Shown: piece after piece, positions 37,443 to 49,974 of the stretch
How the letters are laid out: every line of letters begins with the position of its first letter
Numbering within the stretch: the first letter of the stretch is position 1
Assembly (NCBI GenBank): GCA_034766995.1
Contig: CM068314.1
Location: 23,272,284 to 23,336,283 of the forward strand
Source: Acanthacorydalis orientalis
Lineage: Eukaryota; Arthropoda; Insecta; Megaloptera; Corydalidae
DNA length: 64,000 bases
Reading direction: 5' to 3'
The notes under the pieces: generated by a model
What the model was told of the DNA's origin: nothing
The model's database searches: none
Seen by the model: only the letters and a program-made list of their open reading frames with translations
Position numbers and translations under genes: made by a program

Positions 37443-38739
37443 ATATGTATATATATTTATAAGTTGATATATTTTGTGGAAAACATCCTTTGTCAAAAAT
37501 AGGTGTTAGCTTAATCTATCAAATGTTGAATACAAAATTTATTTAGATAAAACCATAGAATTTCATATGAAATATTTCCACACGTATAGACATTAATATA
37601 ACTTTATTTTTTAAGGCTATATAAGGAGATGAATATTTTAAAAACAATAAAATAAACATAAAGAACAAATTGAAGTGTAATAAATAGAAAATGTGAAAGT
37701 GATAACATAGTAGAACATCAGAAGTTATCAACTACCAAAAGTGGTTAATATTTTTCTTTCATAATAATATAGAAATTGAAATCAGAAGAAAATGAAACCA
37801 TCAATAAAATATCCAGTCTATACAAATGAATAAAATAATCTTGAAAACAGATTTAAGATTATAAGATAATCTGTTATGCAGTAATAAATATAATGTAAGC
37901 TTCATATGTATATATATATATATACAGTAATTTATTTGATGTACTATCAATAACAGTTGTGAAATTTTACAAAAAAAGTACATTAACAAAATTATATAAT
38001 TAGTAAATAAACGAATGAATTCGAGTGCAAAACCGAAATAGTTGATATGGGTAAAGAATTTAATTTGTAAAACGAAATATATGTAGATTTGGATACGTTA
38101 AAGTAGTCGTATACCCAATGCGTAAATGGCTCTTTATTGTCATCCATGTGTCCCGTGTACTCTGTATGTGTGAGATTGTGTATATAAGAAAGTACGTTCG
38201 TTTATATGTGCTCGGTTGTGCATGAATACAGAAGGTTAAGTCTTTAGTGAAGAAGAAATAAGCCTGTATAGAAACCGCCCCTGAAGACTCCACCCCCGTG
38301 TTTTCCAAAAGAGCTTTTTGCTGATATTAAAACCTTCAGTCTGCGCGTCTCAATGGAGTTTGCGGTGTTGCTAGTGGTAGTACTGTGGTGATACCGAATT
38401 CTAGGAAGTCTCGTAAACTAGTAAGATTCTAATAATACACTGTCTCCATTATATTTTGTGTGAATAATAAATAATGTGATTTTGTTTTGTTTGTATAAAT
38501 TATTTATATACAAATGAAATTATTTAAACATCAAATAACAAAATTACAGAATACTTCAAATCTCATTTATGAAATTGAATGTACTGTTTGTAGTTGTTAA
38601 TTAATTTAAATTATACATCAGTTTTCATTTTGCTTAACATATTCATTTTTGATTTTAATTCACAAGAGATTGATATTTAGACATTTAATTCTTACTTTAA
38701 TTAATGAATTTTACTTTTTTCAGACATATTTGTCATTGA

Positions 38740-38744
<5 letters not shown>

Positions 38745-38791
<47 letters not shown>
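38745..38791. repeat. (TA)n microsatellite at MITE border
   Basis: An alternating array of about 47 bp that runs directly into the TTAGG end of the 80-bp MITE, with no spacer. Confidence 0.97.
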
Positions 38792-38795
<4 letters not shown>

Positions 38796-38871
38796 GTTGA
38801 TGCAAAAATAATAGAGGTTTTTACATGGTTTTTAAATAATAAAAACTGCCATTATTTTTGCATCAACTTAA
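38792..38871. mobile_element. 80-bp MADE1-like mariner MITE
   Basis: The left arm TTAGGTTGATGCAAAAATAA (then TAGAGGTTTTTA) is matched by the reverse complement of the right arm, TTAAGTTGATGCAAAAATAA (then TGGCAGTTTTTA). The two arms meet with only a few central bases. The length is 80 bp. This is the same size, ends and near-complete palindrome as human MADE1, the MITE of the Hsmar1 (cecropia-group) mariner. TA lies at both edges, the left TA being the last unit of a microsatellite and the right TATATA. No coding capacity. Confidence 0.9.
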
Positions 38872-40527
38872 TATATATTAAACATATTAAAATATTTTAG
38901 TTCCAAATCACATATAGATTATAAACGATAATTATATTACTTTAAAATATTTATCTCTTAAAATTGAACAAATAGTCATCAAGATATCAACTCTTTAAGA
39001 TATGTTAGGGAAAATACAATTACAACTCAAATGTATATAAAAATAGTTTCTTTTACCTATTTTTAGAAAATCCATATTTTTTTAATTTTGTGAAGAAATA
39101 TTAACGTATTTTAATTAGCGAGATATTTCTTTTAAAAGGAAAGATTTTACTTCCGCAAATTAATTTTTAAATTTCTCACAAATTACAAAAATGTTTATTA
39201 ATTAAAAATTTTTAATAATTGATTATTGATCGTTTTGATTGTTGATTATTCATATCTTGAAGGCAATGTCATCGTTATCAAAGCGTTAAGGTACAAAAAA
39301 ATTTATTGCAGCGGAATGAAAAATTCATTTGTAAAAGTGAATTTAGCCATAAGACTAAAATTTTTCATGTAATAAGTTTAATATATTTTTGAATAAGTGA
39401 GTTTTTTATATTTAATAATTTGAAATATTTAATAGTTTATGAGGATATGTGCTCATATTTTATAACAAAATAAATAACGGATATAATTAACAATAATTAA
39501 TAGTTAAGAGTTTGTCAATTTTTAGAGAGTTATTTTTTTATTATATTGAAGAAATTATAACATTAATGTACTCTTTTACAATTCAAGCGAATAGAAAGCG
39601 TCACTTGTCTAAAAACTGTTATATTTTGCAATTTCATTGATGTAAGCAATACTTAAAATAAATTTCTTATTTAATAATTTCAATATTTCAATAATTGTAT
39701 ATATTATTAAAAACTGCTTATATTATTTTAAAGAGATTTTTAATTCAATAATATTTCCATATTATTCTCTTTTATATATATGAAATATATTCGTTTATAA
39801 TCAAAAGTTGTTCCATTTTCATTTGTTCTATCTTTCTTTTGAATTGAAAGATAAGGAAAAGGTTTTTCTTTTATATAAAATGTTTTACATGTAAAACAAA
39901 ACAATATACTTCATTAAAATAATCGAAAACCTACTAGAATCATTCTTTTAAATGTATTCGTTAATGTCCGAAGTTAAAATAAACAAATATACACACAAAA
40001 ATAACAATTAGTTTCATTGAAAAAAATAATGTTTCATTACGTTGATATTCATGAAAAGAAACCATTATACAAAACCGACATTAAGCTTTTCAAATACAAA
40101 TATCATTCTTGGAAACTATTTAAAAAGGAAACAAAGAAAAGAATCGACCCTTAAAAGTATTCATCGACTTGTCTTTATCAAATATTCGTCCCAGGACACA
40201 TATAAAGTTCAGTGGAGACACAAAGTCGCCTGTAAAATAAAGACAAATTATGTAGACCAAGCAAAATAAAACGTATATACCACTTCCTTCAAAGTAACAC
40301 AAACAATTTCACTGATGTTTTCCCTTCTGGCTAGATCTTTATTGTACGAGAAGACATGCACGTATTCAAAGATATAAATGGAATGGAACGATAGGGGTTT
40401 GCTCTCGTCTTATGGTCCAGTGGCGTTTCAGCAATATTTAATTTTCATTTATGGCTATTTATTGAGATATGATATAATAAATGTACAACTTTAAACTTTA
40501 TAGTACTCCAAGTTTTATTTGAAAGTA

Positions 40528-40533
<6 letters not shown>

Positions 40534-40583
<50 letters not shown>
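40534..40583. repeat. (TA)n microsatellite
   Basis: A perfect alternating array of about 50 bp. Confidence 0.96.
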
Positions 40584-40588
<5 letters not shown>

Positions 40589-40837
40589 CATTCTAGAATG
40601 AAAATAAACTCATTTAATGATATGAAATAAAATGCCGTACTTTATTCTTATTGTATATGAAACAAATTATATTTTTTTCCCTAAAAATATTAAAAAATAT
40701 GGATTTATTAGCAATAGGAATAAAATAAAATTAAATAGTACAGTCAAATATAATAGTGTTTTCTGAAAAAAAGTATATGTAAATTTTTCAGATCAAAGTA
40801 ATATATTATATTCTTAGATTATTATTATTATTATTCA

Positions 40838-40861
40838 ATATATATATATATATATATTCAA

Positions 40862-40909
<48 letters not shown>
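40838..40909. repeat. Duplicated TA arrays separated by TTCAATATT
   Basis: Two TA arrays (40838-40857 and 40866-40909), each bordered by TTCAATATT, with a third TTCAATATT at 40908. The unit seems to have been duplicated together with its edge. Confidence 0.85.
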
Positions 40910-40913
<4 letters not shown>

Positions 40914-41477
40914 ATTTTGAATATTTTTGAACTTTTTTAATTACAATATGTCATCTTTTTAGTTTAAGTTAATGAAAATATTAGTATTTTGTTTTAAATT
41001 TTTTACAAAATTGGTATGATTGATAGCTGCATACATTTTGTTAATTGTGTTCTTTAATTTTAATGCATACTTTCAGGTATATTTTTTATACATCAGGTAT
41101 ATTTTAAAACATTATTTTCTTTGTAATAATTTCTAAGAGAAAACATACAATTTTAGAGCAACAAAAATTGTCCCTTTGAATATCACGATACAAGACAAGA
41201 AGACATTCATTATTAATTTTTTATATGAAATACTGCTTCAAGTACTTAATACTGAATTCATTTACATATAAGTATATATATATATATATATATATATATC
41301 CAATTTAAAAAAATACTTTAAAAGTGAAAATCTATTCAAATGTAAGAAATATTGATATTATTTTAATTACAGGAAATGAAAATTGTTGTTTTTTATTAAT
41401 TGATCTCACAATTTCTTAAATAATTAAGAAATTGTAGCTAAGGTTTAAAAAGATTGATACATTAGAAATATAAATAC

Positions 41478-41479
<2 letters not shown>

Positions 41480-41530
<51 letters not shown>
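41480..41530. repeat. (TA)n microsatellite
   Basis: A perfect alternating array of about 51 bp. Confidence 0.96.
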
Positions 41531-41533
<3 letters not shown>

Positions 41534-42305
41534 CATTCAATAAAAACTGTAACATTTCCATTTAATCGAAGTATTAGAAAACCTTTTTTTCTTAATACGG
41601 TTTCAATATTTTAGTTAAACTTGATTTTATTTTTAATAATTATTAGCAAATAGTTATGAGCGACTAACAGCTTGATTGAAACCGAATAGATACTTGAATT
41701 TCATTAATTATAGAATTAAAATTAAGTAATAACTTTAAGCTGTATTTATAAACATTCAATAAACTTAAAAGTTCCTATTTCATAAATATTAAAAACGATC
41801 ACATTGTTTTAACATGTGTATACTTTTAAAAAAAATTCTATGGTTCAATACAATTTTTAATCATCATTATCATCAGATATGCAGTCCCTAACGTTATACT
41901 GTATCCATTCTTCCACCTGAACTGAATATAAAGTAGCGTTTTCAGTGTTCATAGATTGAAAGAATCGATTTTTGACACCATATTATGAATAAATAATACT
42001 TTGGTGAAAACGTATTACTTTTACGTTTGTTTATATTTAAACTGGGGATTTTTAAAATTATCAACGTTTATTTTTCATATCAGCGTTGTATATTTTTTTG
42101 ATTGAATACGTTAGGTTTTTCGAGTAAATACGGAAATCAAATTATGATTTTATTTATATACGTCAATGTTAACATAAGCTTTAATTAAATCGTTAGAGTA
42201 TATTTGTAGATATAATAAACTAGCTATATTGTGTCCTGTTAACAAATTGTTCCGCTTCAGTATACAAAGTTATACAACAAACACGTACATAAACATAGAA
42301 TCAAC

Positions 42306-42346
<41 letters not shown>

Positions 42347-43027
42347 AATAAATGTTTGTTCCTGTATGGGTGTGTGTAATATTGACGGTTTTATGGTTTA
42401 GTTTGTTCTTGATATACTCTCACATGTGTTTGTATTCTCTAGCTGATGAGAAAAAGTACTTTAGCCAAATAATTGAAAATTTGTTTTACGTTGTCATGTC
42501 ACAAACTAATCAAACATCTGAAAAACGGCTTAAGATAAAAGAAGTACTTCATTTATTTTTTTACAATTCAGAAATCTGTTTTATTTATTCTTAAGTATTG
42601 TTACGTAGATAAGTATTATTATCACTGGCATTTATATCAAAGATATAAGTAGAAAACAATCAGTTAAATGATTATATGTTGTAATAATTTCCTTTTTTAT
42701 TAATCAATTTGTTTAAAATAATTCTCTCTTTAAGATACATTTCCAATATATCTTTACAAAAAATAAGCATATTTCAAAAAAAATGTAGAAAATAAAAATA
42801 GCATGATAAAATAAAAGCAATAATAGAAACCATAATATTCAAGAAAAAATAATATTGCTCAAAATGAGTTATGATATTCCTTTGTACACCAGATAAATGT
42901 AATCTGTACTATGTAATTTTTTTGATATATAAAGGTGACTTGTTTGTTACTTTTTAACATTTTTACTGATCTGGGTTCTATGTCAAAAGCATTGTAATTA
43001 TCAGTTATATTTATAATACGTCTTTAT

Positions 43028-43060
43028 CTCCCTCTCTCTCTCTCTATATATATATATATG
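43028..43060. repeat. Compound (CT)n(TA)n microsatellite
   Basis: CTCCCTCTCTCTCTCTCTC followed by ATATATATATATAT. Confidence 0.93.
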
Positions 43061-43390
43061 GCTTCATTTCTAAATTAATTGAAATTTTTTAATTACCTTT
43101 CATGTTTAGCTCGGATAATTGTTAATATATCTCAGAATGATTCGATGTAATTTCCTAAATTAGAATCCAACTGAAGCTTAAAAAAAAGTTCAAATTCAAG
43201 TTCAAAAAGCTAATTAAATTTTATCATTTGTCATTTTTATTGAAAAATGTATATATAATTCTTATGCACAAATAACTGAAGACTGAAAATATGAGAATTA
43301 GAATATAGAAAAAATATTAAAATATCGAGCAGAGTATTAAATTACAATTAGAAGAATTTCGTCGTTTGAAAATAAAATATGATAATTAAA

Positions 43391-43907
43391 TATGAGCTGC
43401 AAAAACTAATTCTTTGCCATCAAATTGTATCAATCATAACTCTGTTTTAAATTAAAATATTTTCTCATCGTTTTATGATTTTCAAGTGGCAATCGTAACA
43501 TATAAAACCACTATATATCTTGGCCAAGTAATAGGCATAGTCTCACAAAACAGAAGTAAACATGATGGCGTCTGAAAAGTAGCATATTAGGATTGCATAC
43601 TTTTTGTATTCCAATTGAAAAAAAAATGATGCCTCATTTACGGGAATGATTTGTTCAACTTTGGCGGAGATGTTGTTATTCATGAAATATGCAAAAAATG
43701 TTTAAACTATAGAAGAGGTACGAAAATGTATTACAACTTCATCAACTCAAAACCGGTATTTTTTTCGAATATATTTGTCAGTTACTAGACAGATGGAGCA
43801 AATTTATATGAAATAATGATGGATATTTTGAGAATTGAAATGTACTCCATTTTTTCATAAACATTCATTTTCTATAAAAGAGACACCAATTTAATTTGTA
43901 CACCTAA
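43391..43907 (+). mobile_element. 518-bp mariner deletion derivative, family 1 copy C
   Basis: Plus-strand copy of the element also seen at 6873-7390 and 62416-62933. It ends ...AATTTGTACACCTAA followed by TA. Starting at about 43563, MMASEK...HIRIAYFLYSN can be read, the N-terminus of a mariner transposase, though a stop interrupts it. Then, after the internal deletion near 43710, come EEVRKCITTSST and RQMEQIYMK, the C-terminal tail (family pattern VxxxVxxYxxx...RWxxxIxxxGxYF). The catalytic core is absent. Stops break both parts. Confidence 0.85.
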
Positions 43908-43954
43908 TATTTTCAGAATATATGGAATATCTTTTAATTGTATTTTAATATATG

Positions 43955-43955
<1 letters not shown>

Positions 43956-43998
<43 letters not shown>

Positions 43999-43999
43999 T
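43956..43999. repeat. (TA)n microsatellite
   Basis: An alternating array of about 44 bp with one G, some 50 bp beyond the right end of mariner copy C. Confidence 0.93.
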
Positions 44000-45092
44000 A
44001 TTAAAAAAGAATTACTAAATATTTAGATTTATTATTATACTAAATCCCGTCAGATATCTTTAAAAAGAATGTTTGTGTACATTATTTAATATTTAAATAA
44101 GTATATGTAAATATAGTGAATAAAAAAAATATGAAATGCTATTTTACGGCAAAGTATAATTATATAAAAAGAAGAATATATAAGTGGAATAAAAACAAAT
44201 GGTAATTTTTTAACTAATTCCAGAAACGTTCATATTTCTTTTATCAGCCGGCTGTTTAAAAACACGATTTCTTTGTGTTTTATTAAATTCAAAGCGTTTT
44301 GTTGTTTGATTTTCATTTTATAAAGATAAGTAAATAGTATGAACGAATTAAAGATGTATATACTTGTAGAATAATAAATGAGTGTAAGTTGAAACCACGT
44401 TGTTTATTCTTGGTTTATATTCATGTATATGTATATTTGATTTTTGACGAATTCTAGTTTTAATTAATTACACGTTTGTCCCTAAATAGCATTTTCTATG
44501 GAAAAACTATTATATACTCATTAATTATTATATTTATGGTCGAAGTTTATAATATTTGTGGAATATAAGAGGGGCTAGGAAAAAAAATAGTATGTAGATA
44601 AATAGAACAGATAAAAAAATAAAACTAATGCATATAGTGTAAAAACATATTATATATTTTTGTACATTAAAATAAAAGGATTGTAGTATAGAATTGTATA
44701 TTGTGGAAATTCTTATAATAAGAACAATATAGAGAATTTATTGTCCATTTACTTTTACATTATGAATTGTATGATTTATAGTATTTAATTACATTTTTGG
44801 GCTTTTTTGATATCCTAAATATAAATATTATTGAAAAATATGAAAAATAATAACTAAGATATTTCTTAATCCACGTACTAAATAAAATTGGTTTATAGGA
44901 ATTGTAATTTGGCCTGTAGAATAATGATTAATTGATATTATTTAAGGCATTGATTGTATCGTTCTGAAAACAATGTTATATTTTATCTTTTTTTATTTCT
45001 TCCATACAAATATATTACGGATAACTAACAAGAAACTGAAATTAGATACAGACGACGAACAAGACTCTGTTTTTTAAACATCGACTCTTTTT
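44000..45092. other. AT-rich non-coding stretch
   Basis: No gene, element end or RNA gene seen. Confidence 0.65.
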
Positions 45093-45646
45093 TTAGGTTG
45101 GTAGGAAAATAATTGCGATTATTTTTATCTAAATTCTAACCCTAATTTTTTTCAATGAAAGTGTCATTTCATCGTGTTCCATTTTAATATCAATTTAAAG
45201 TCCATTTTTTGGTCTGTATTTTGGTCATCGACTTTGGTTTTATTATTAATTTTGTTTCAAATTAGGTTATTGAATTAAATATGGAAAAGAAGCAAATAAG
45301 AATAATTTTTGTATGAGTTCAAAACGGGTGGTAAAGCAGCAGAAGCCGCTCGTAAACTGAACGTTGCATTCGGTGTGGGTACTCTTTTGTTGTGGGTAAA
45401 AATTTCATGCTGGGGACGAAAGCCTTGAAGATGAAGAAGGTCGCGGGGGTCTTTCAATTAATATCAACCAACTGAAGGTATTAGTTGAATCAGAACCATG
45501 CACGATAATTCGAGAGCTTCCACAAAAGATAGGAGTCAGTCATTGAATTATTCTGAACCACTTAAAACAATTAAGAAAATCAAAAAAGAAAAAAAATATA
45601 TATGAATTTAAAAGTCATAAACCGCAATTATTTTTCTATCAACCTA
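45093..45646 (+). mobile_element. Mariner deletion derivative, family 2 copy
   Basis: Ends are TTAGGTTGGTAGGAAAATAA and the complement of TTAGGTTGATAGAAAAATAA, the cleanest terminal repeats of this family in the window, with TA on the right. Size is 554 bp. The interior carries the decayed N-terminal domain of the transposase (see 45281-45570) and then the 3' end, lacking the catalytic domain. The deletion junction is as in the copies at 25, 31 and 58 kb. Confidence 0.87.
45281..45570 (+). pseudogene. Mariner transposase N-terminal domain, decayed
   Basis: It starts MEKKQIRIIF. In alternating frames it continues EFKTGGKAAEAARKLNVAFG, GDESLEDEEGRGG, LKVLVESEPCTIIRELPQKI and ILNHLKQ. This corresponds piece by piece to the two helix-turn-helix units and the ESLEDExRxGRP linker of cecropia/Hsmar1-group transposases. 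At least two frameshifts and several stops are present. It is the non-functional counterpart of the intact 103-residue ORF at 31 kb. Confidence 0.8.
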
Positions 45647-46240
45647 ATATATATTTGTTATTATTAATTAATGAATGCCGTATAAAACGAAAATCTCTAA
45701 GAAAGAGGTCCAAGCCAAACGGCTCTGTAGGTTTCACTCTGGTAGAGTGTAAAGGGCAAATTTCATAAATTAATCATTCCCTACACTTCAAAAAATAATT
45801 CTTATTAAAATGTCCGATCATTGTTTATTTTGAGCTTATTATATGTTTTGATAGTGTATCACCTTTAAAGTGAAGGTACACAGAAAATCTTTACACAATA
45901 AGTCATTGTTGTACATTTAATGTATAAAGAGTGATTAATTTATGACTATTGAAATATTCTTGCTTAATTCGCGGCCAATACAAAAAAACCTTTAAAATAA
46001 TGATTATATATTTGAATTCCATTTAGAATTTTCGATATATGTTTAACAAGTTTTAAACATTGTTTCTTTAATATCTAAAAGTAAGATATTGATATCATTT
46101 TAAACTAATCTAAATATAAACCGAATTTAAGAGTTGATATGAGTTATTAAGTACGAGGTAGATGTGGTTTATACAATAACATTCCAAGAACTTGATTACG
46201 GTGCCTTTATACGTATGGGTATGCATACATACATACACCC

Positions 46241-46294
<54 letters not shown>

Positions 46295-46460
46295 GTTCTT
46301 AGATAAAGGAGAATATCGTTGCAGTCACAAAGAAGATTTTCATTTGTCGAAAAGTTATCTTGTATATTGAAAACGTTCAAGAAAATATATATAAAATCAA
46401 TCACTTTTTAACGACAAGCGTTTAAATTTATTTTACTTTACGGTACATAACCATGTTTTA

Positions 46461-46529
<69 letters not shown>

Positions 46530-47164
46530 TCCGTGTGTGAATGTGTGTGTATGTGTACATATAGAAACATTTTGTTTTCTTGTATTTTCAAGCATGAAAA
46601 TATATCCTTTTAAATGTCTCTTTGAAGTCACAATGGATATATACGTCGTGGGACACAGATTTACCATCCATGTGACTAGGGTTGCGACGTTATATGTGGA
46701 ACGTGTGTATTCAGTCACTTTTTTTTCTTACGCCAACGTGCGTACAGCGCAGGATTTGACAGTCGACCGACGTGAATATTCCGTTTATATAATGGGCGAT
46801 GGTGTTTGTTTATTGTCGAGAATTGAAACTTAGATGTTGTTTCGTGTGTTTTTGTTTGTACTGTGTGTTTCGTGTTACGCGTTTCCTTTGTATCCTGTGT
46901 TTGCCACGCGTTTGATTCCACTACAGGCGTGCGGTGAAATTTTCTTTTGATAACTCGAATGTTTTTATCAACGAAAATTGAATGAGTTCCGAAATTCACG
47001 TAAACAACGTTTGAAGACATTTTCTTCTTAATTTCACGGAAGATTTATTCATTTTAAGTATGAAAAATTTTAAATTTTATTTATTGCAATTACGTCAAAA
47101 CACACACTTTTTTATTCAGATGATATTTTTTTGTATATAATTTCAATCATATTAGTTTATTCGT
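45647..47164. other. Non-coding stretch with GC-richer islet at 46.59-47.03 kb
   Basis: AT-rich with TA arrays at 46.25 and 46.46 kb. The islet at 46,590-47,030 (ACGTGCGTACAGCGC, GACAGTCGACCGACG, GTTACGCG words, and a TATA-like TTTATATAATGGGCG at about 46782) gives open frames on both strands. None of them resembles a family known to me. A decayed element or promoter region is possible. Confidence 0.45.
46463..46525. repeat. (TA)n microsatellite
   Basis: A perfect alternating array of about 63 bp. Confidence 0.97.
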
Positions 47165-47224
47165 ATACGGAGGCGCTTTCGACAAATTCGTAGAAGCGAA
47201 TAGAAAGACAATAGTTAGGGCAGT

Positions 47225-48259
47225 AAAATTATTTTCATTTTTCAACATAATCTCTCTTAAGGTTAATACATTTCATCCGACGTTACTCGAGTGCCATTAT
47301 GCCGGTGTTAAATTGCAATTTCTCAAGCTCTTCAAATAGAAGTCTACTTCGGCTTATACCTCTTCATCCGTGTTAAATCTGTTCCCGGAAAGGAATGTTT
47401 TCAGTTGTGAAAAGAGATGGAAGTGAAGAGGGTTAGGTCTGGTGTATATGGGGCATGAATAACCAATTCTAAGCCAAGAGAATTGATTTTTGCTGCTGTT
47501 TATATCAATGAATAAGCCGGAGCGTTGTCGCGATGAAAAAATGATTATTTGTGGTTTGTTCTGGATTGTTTTGATCAATGGAGGTCCGTGACTTGTTCAA
47601 AAAGGTACAGTAATAAGCGCTGTTGATTGTGTTTCCCTTTTTCAAATCATCCACTGACAAAATTCTCTGCGTATCCTAAAAAACTAAACCCATGACTTAG
47701 CTTGCCAATAGATCAGATTTGAACACTTTGGTAGCCTATTTCCTTTCTTAATCACCTCATCCTCACTGTTTCTATTGCTCTGTAGACTCTGGTATGCGGT
47801 GATGAATCCAAGTCTCATCAGTGGTCACAAACCGATGCAAAGCTCCTTGCTGCATCATAGCTAAACAATCCTTTGAAATATGGTATTGTGTACCAAAGTC
47901 AGCATTCAAAATTTTTAATCCAAAGTCAGCATTCGCGAGACCATCTCGCCGACATTTTTGACATCCCCAAAATTACACTGCCAGTTTATATGGCTAAAAC
48001 TCAACTCAATATCGTGCATCTTATTAGCATTTTCTGTGGTAATTGATTTTGAAGGCATGCCATTTCGGAGGTCAATAGACGTTCTGCCTCTTCTAACTTC
48101 AGGAGCCCATTTTGCCACTGTGGAACACGCTGGAGAGGAATTACCGTATACACTACGCATCTTTTCAAAAATCTGGGTAGCATTCATACCATCCAAAACT
48201 AAAAATTCACTAACCACACGATGTTTCAATTTATTCATTTCACAAAAATAACCAAACAC
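47225..48259 (-). pseudogene. Near full-length dead mariner transposase (irritans-type)
   Basis: Read on the minus strand in shifting frames, the whole protein can be followed over about 1,035 bp, the expected roughly 345 codons. The N-terminal HTH1 (LVLDGMNATQIFEKMRSVYG, then SSPACSTVAKWA) is followed by RRGRTSIDLRNGMPSKSITT and HTH2. Next come RFVTTDETWIHH (first catalytic D in DETW) and LVFxDTQRILSVDDLKKGNTINSAYY. Then IYTRPNPLHFHLFSQLKTFLSGNRF follows, the decayed HPPYSPDLxPSDFxLFPxLK block, and finally RMKCI/GDYVEK-like tail remnants. Frameshifts and stops are scattered and the third catalytic block is eroded, so it is inactive. It belongs to a different mariner group from families 1 and 2. 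Inverted terminal repeats could not be defined. Confidence 0.82.
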
Positions 48260-49130
48260 TTCTTCATAACAATCTTCATAACAAATATGATAATATTTCT
48301 ATTATAACCAAATTTAGTTTCTTTTTTATTTTCTAGAATTAACTCTTCCAGGTTCATATGTCTTCAAAAGTCAAAATAAAAGTGAATATTCCATATTTGA
48401 ATATTATAGATTTTCAATACTTTTTATATAGTACAATTCTATAAGTAATGATAACTTTATAAATATATCGGCTTATCTAATATTGAGGTTTTTTAGCTTA
48501 AAGTTTTGATATGATTAGGAAAAGTTCTATTGGTTGATAAATAAATTGAACCGTGTTTATTATTTATTAAAAAATATTTTTATGTACTTTTTATACAAGT
48601 ATTGAATATTATTCATATATATTGATTTAAATCAACGTTTAATAATAATATAATATTTAATTGGAGCTAGAATCAAGATATGTATAATGAAATATCTACA
48701 AAATATGTAAATATATAACTCTGCTACTACAATATATTAAAATGTCACTGTGTTTTCTGATATTATTCGTTTTGAATTCGACTTTTAATTAAAAATTGAC
48801 AAATGTGTAAAGATTTGTTCGAGTATTCAATATATTTGTATATAGGACATACTTTTGTATAGTGAATTTTTATTAAAAATAATAGAAATGGAATGAACGA
48901 TGACGTCGATCAAATGATTTATTATATTGTAAAATCGTAGAAGCTTCAAATAGAATGCGAAATATTTTATCTATGACAAATCACGGCGTTATTTTAAATA
49001 ATATAAAATGTTGAAAATAACATTTTTCACATCAGTTATGTATGACAGGCTGTTGATATAAAATTGTACATTAGTTTTGTATATATTTTATCAAACATGT
49101 TAAACTTGATTTATGTTTATTTGAATTAAA

Positions 49131-49165
<35 letters not shown>

Positions 49166-49179
49166 TATATATATATATC

Positions 49180-49213
<34 letters not shown>

Positions 49214-49974
49214 TTCAATGTGTTATAATTTTTATTATTTTTATTAAAAAAATACGCTATAAAATAAAATTTATAAAAGTGTACGTCCAAATAAATTAAA
49301 ATAAAAATATATTCGAGCAAAAAATAATATTATATACGAAATTTTTCACCTAAAACAAATTGAAAGAAAAATAGTGTATAAGTATATACATATATTGTCC
49401 TGGTAGTATTAGTAGTTGTGAATTATACGAGTTTAGAACTTCTACGAGTAGTTTTGAATCTTGTACTATCTTCAGGTAGCTGCAGATAACTCGAGAGTTA
49501 ATCTACAAGTACTTTGAAATGATACAAGTGCCAAAGTATGTTGTAGAAATAAAAAATCTGTGATTGACGAGGACTGGTTTTAATTTTAGTAATATATTTT
49601 TTGCCTGTATGTATTGATAATGAAACTAAATAAGTGATGATATAATGAAAAAATACATTGTTATTTTTATGAACTTGAAAGTGAGGAACAATATAACCGT
49701 TTAGATCCAGGAAGGTGGAAAGAGTGCTAAAAATTTTTAACAAATATTTTTCGAACAATTGGATATTCTTTGATTGAGAACAAAATACAAATTGAACGTT
49801 TGTCTATTATAAGAAAAAATGTGTTAATTCAGATTAGCCATTAGAAATTTCACATATATCTGATATATAGTGGAAAATCGTTGATAATATTCGAGAAAAC
49901 ATAAATCTCTTGATTGGAAACATATAACTGCAAATAGAAAAATTGATTACAATTGAAAATTTGCAGAAATAACA
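48260..49974. other. AT-rich non-coding stretch
   Basis: No gene supported. It holds a TA/GA compound repeat at 49.13-49.21 kb. An 86-codon minus frame at 49498-49758 may belong to the piggyBac remnant downstream, but shows no family motif. Confidence 0.55.
49130..49213. repeat. Compound TA/GA microsatellite
   Basis: Two TA arrays joined by AGAGAGAG and interrupted by one C. Confidence 0.93.

Larger units (their letters stand above)
35646..38744. other. Non-coding stretch with GC-richer islet at 36.09-36.35 kb
   Basis: The islet (CACAGCGATGC, AATCGCGGAAACGCG, CCCGCTGGTGC words) has no open frame or element signature. A second small patch at 38.2-38.42 kb (ACCGCCCCTGAAG...CCACCCCCGTG) is also unidentified. 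The rest is AT-rich with TA arrays near 35.95, 36.39, 37.39 and 37.91 kb. Confidence 0.5.
38872..43390. other. AT-rich non-coding stretch
   Basis: No supported gene in 4.5 kb. TA arrays occur near 40.53, 40.84, 40.87, 41.28, 41.48 and 42.31 kb, and a CT/TA compound near 43.03 kb. A 75-codon plus frame at 40042-40269 and an 80-codon one at 42352-42594 have no recognisable content. Confidence 0.6.

Noticed and set aside
44250..44262. CAGCCGGCTG palindrome
   Set aside because: A short isolated restriction-site-like palindrome with no supporting context.
46453..46833. 126-codon ORF with a long YIYIYI tract
   Set aside because: The first third is translated (TA)n. The remainder has no family resemblance and overlaps frames on the other strand.
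47958..48251. 97-codon plus-strand ORF
   Set aside because: It is the antisense shadow of the mariner transposase N-terminus read on the minus strand.
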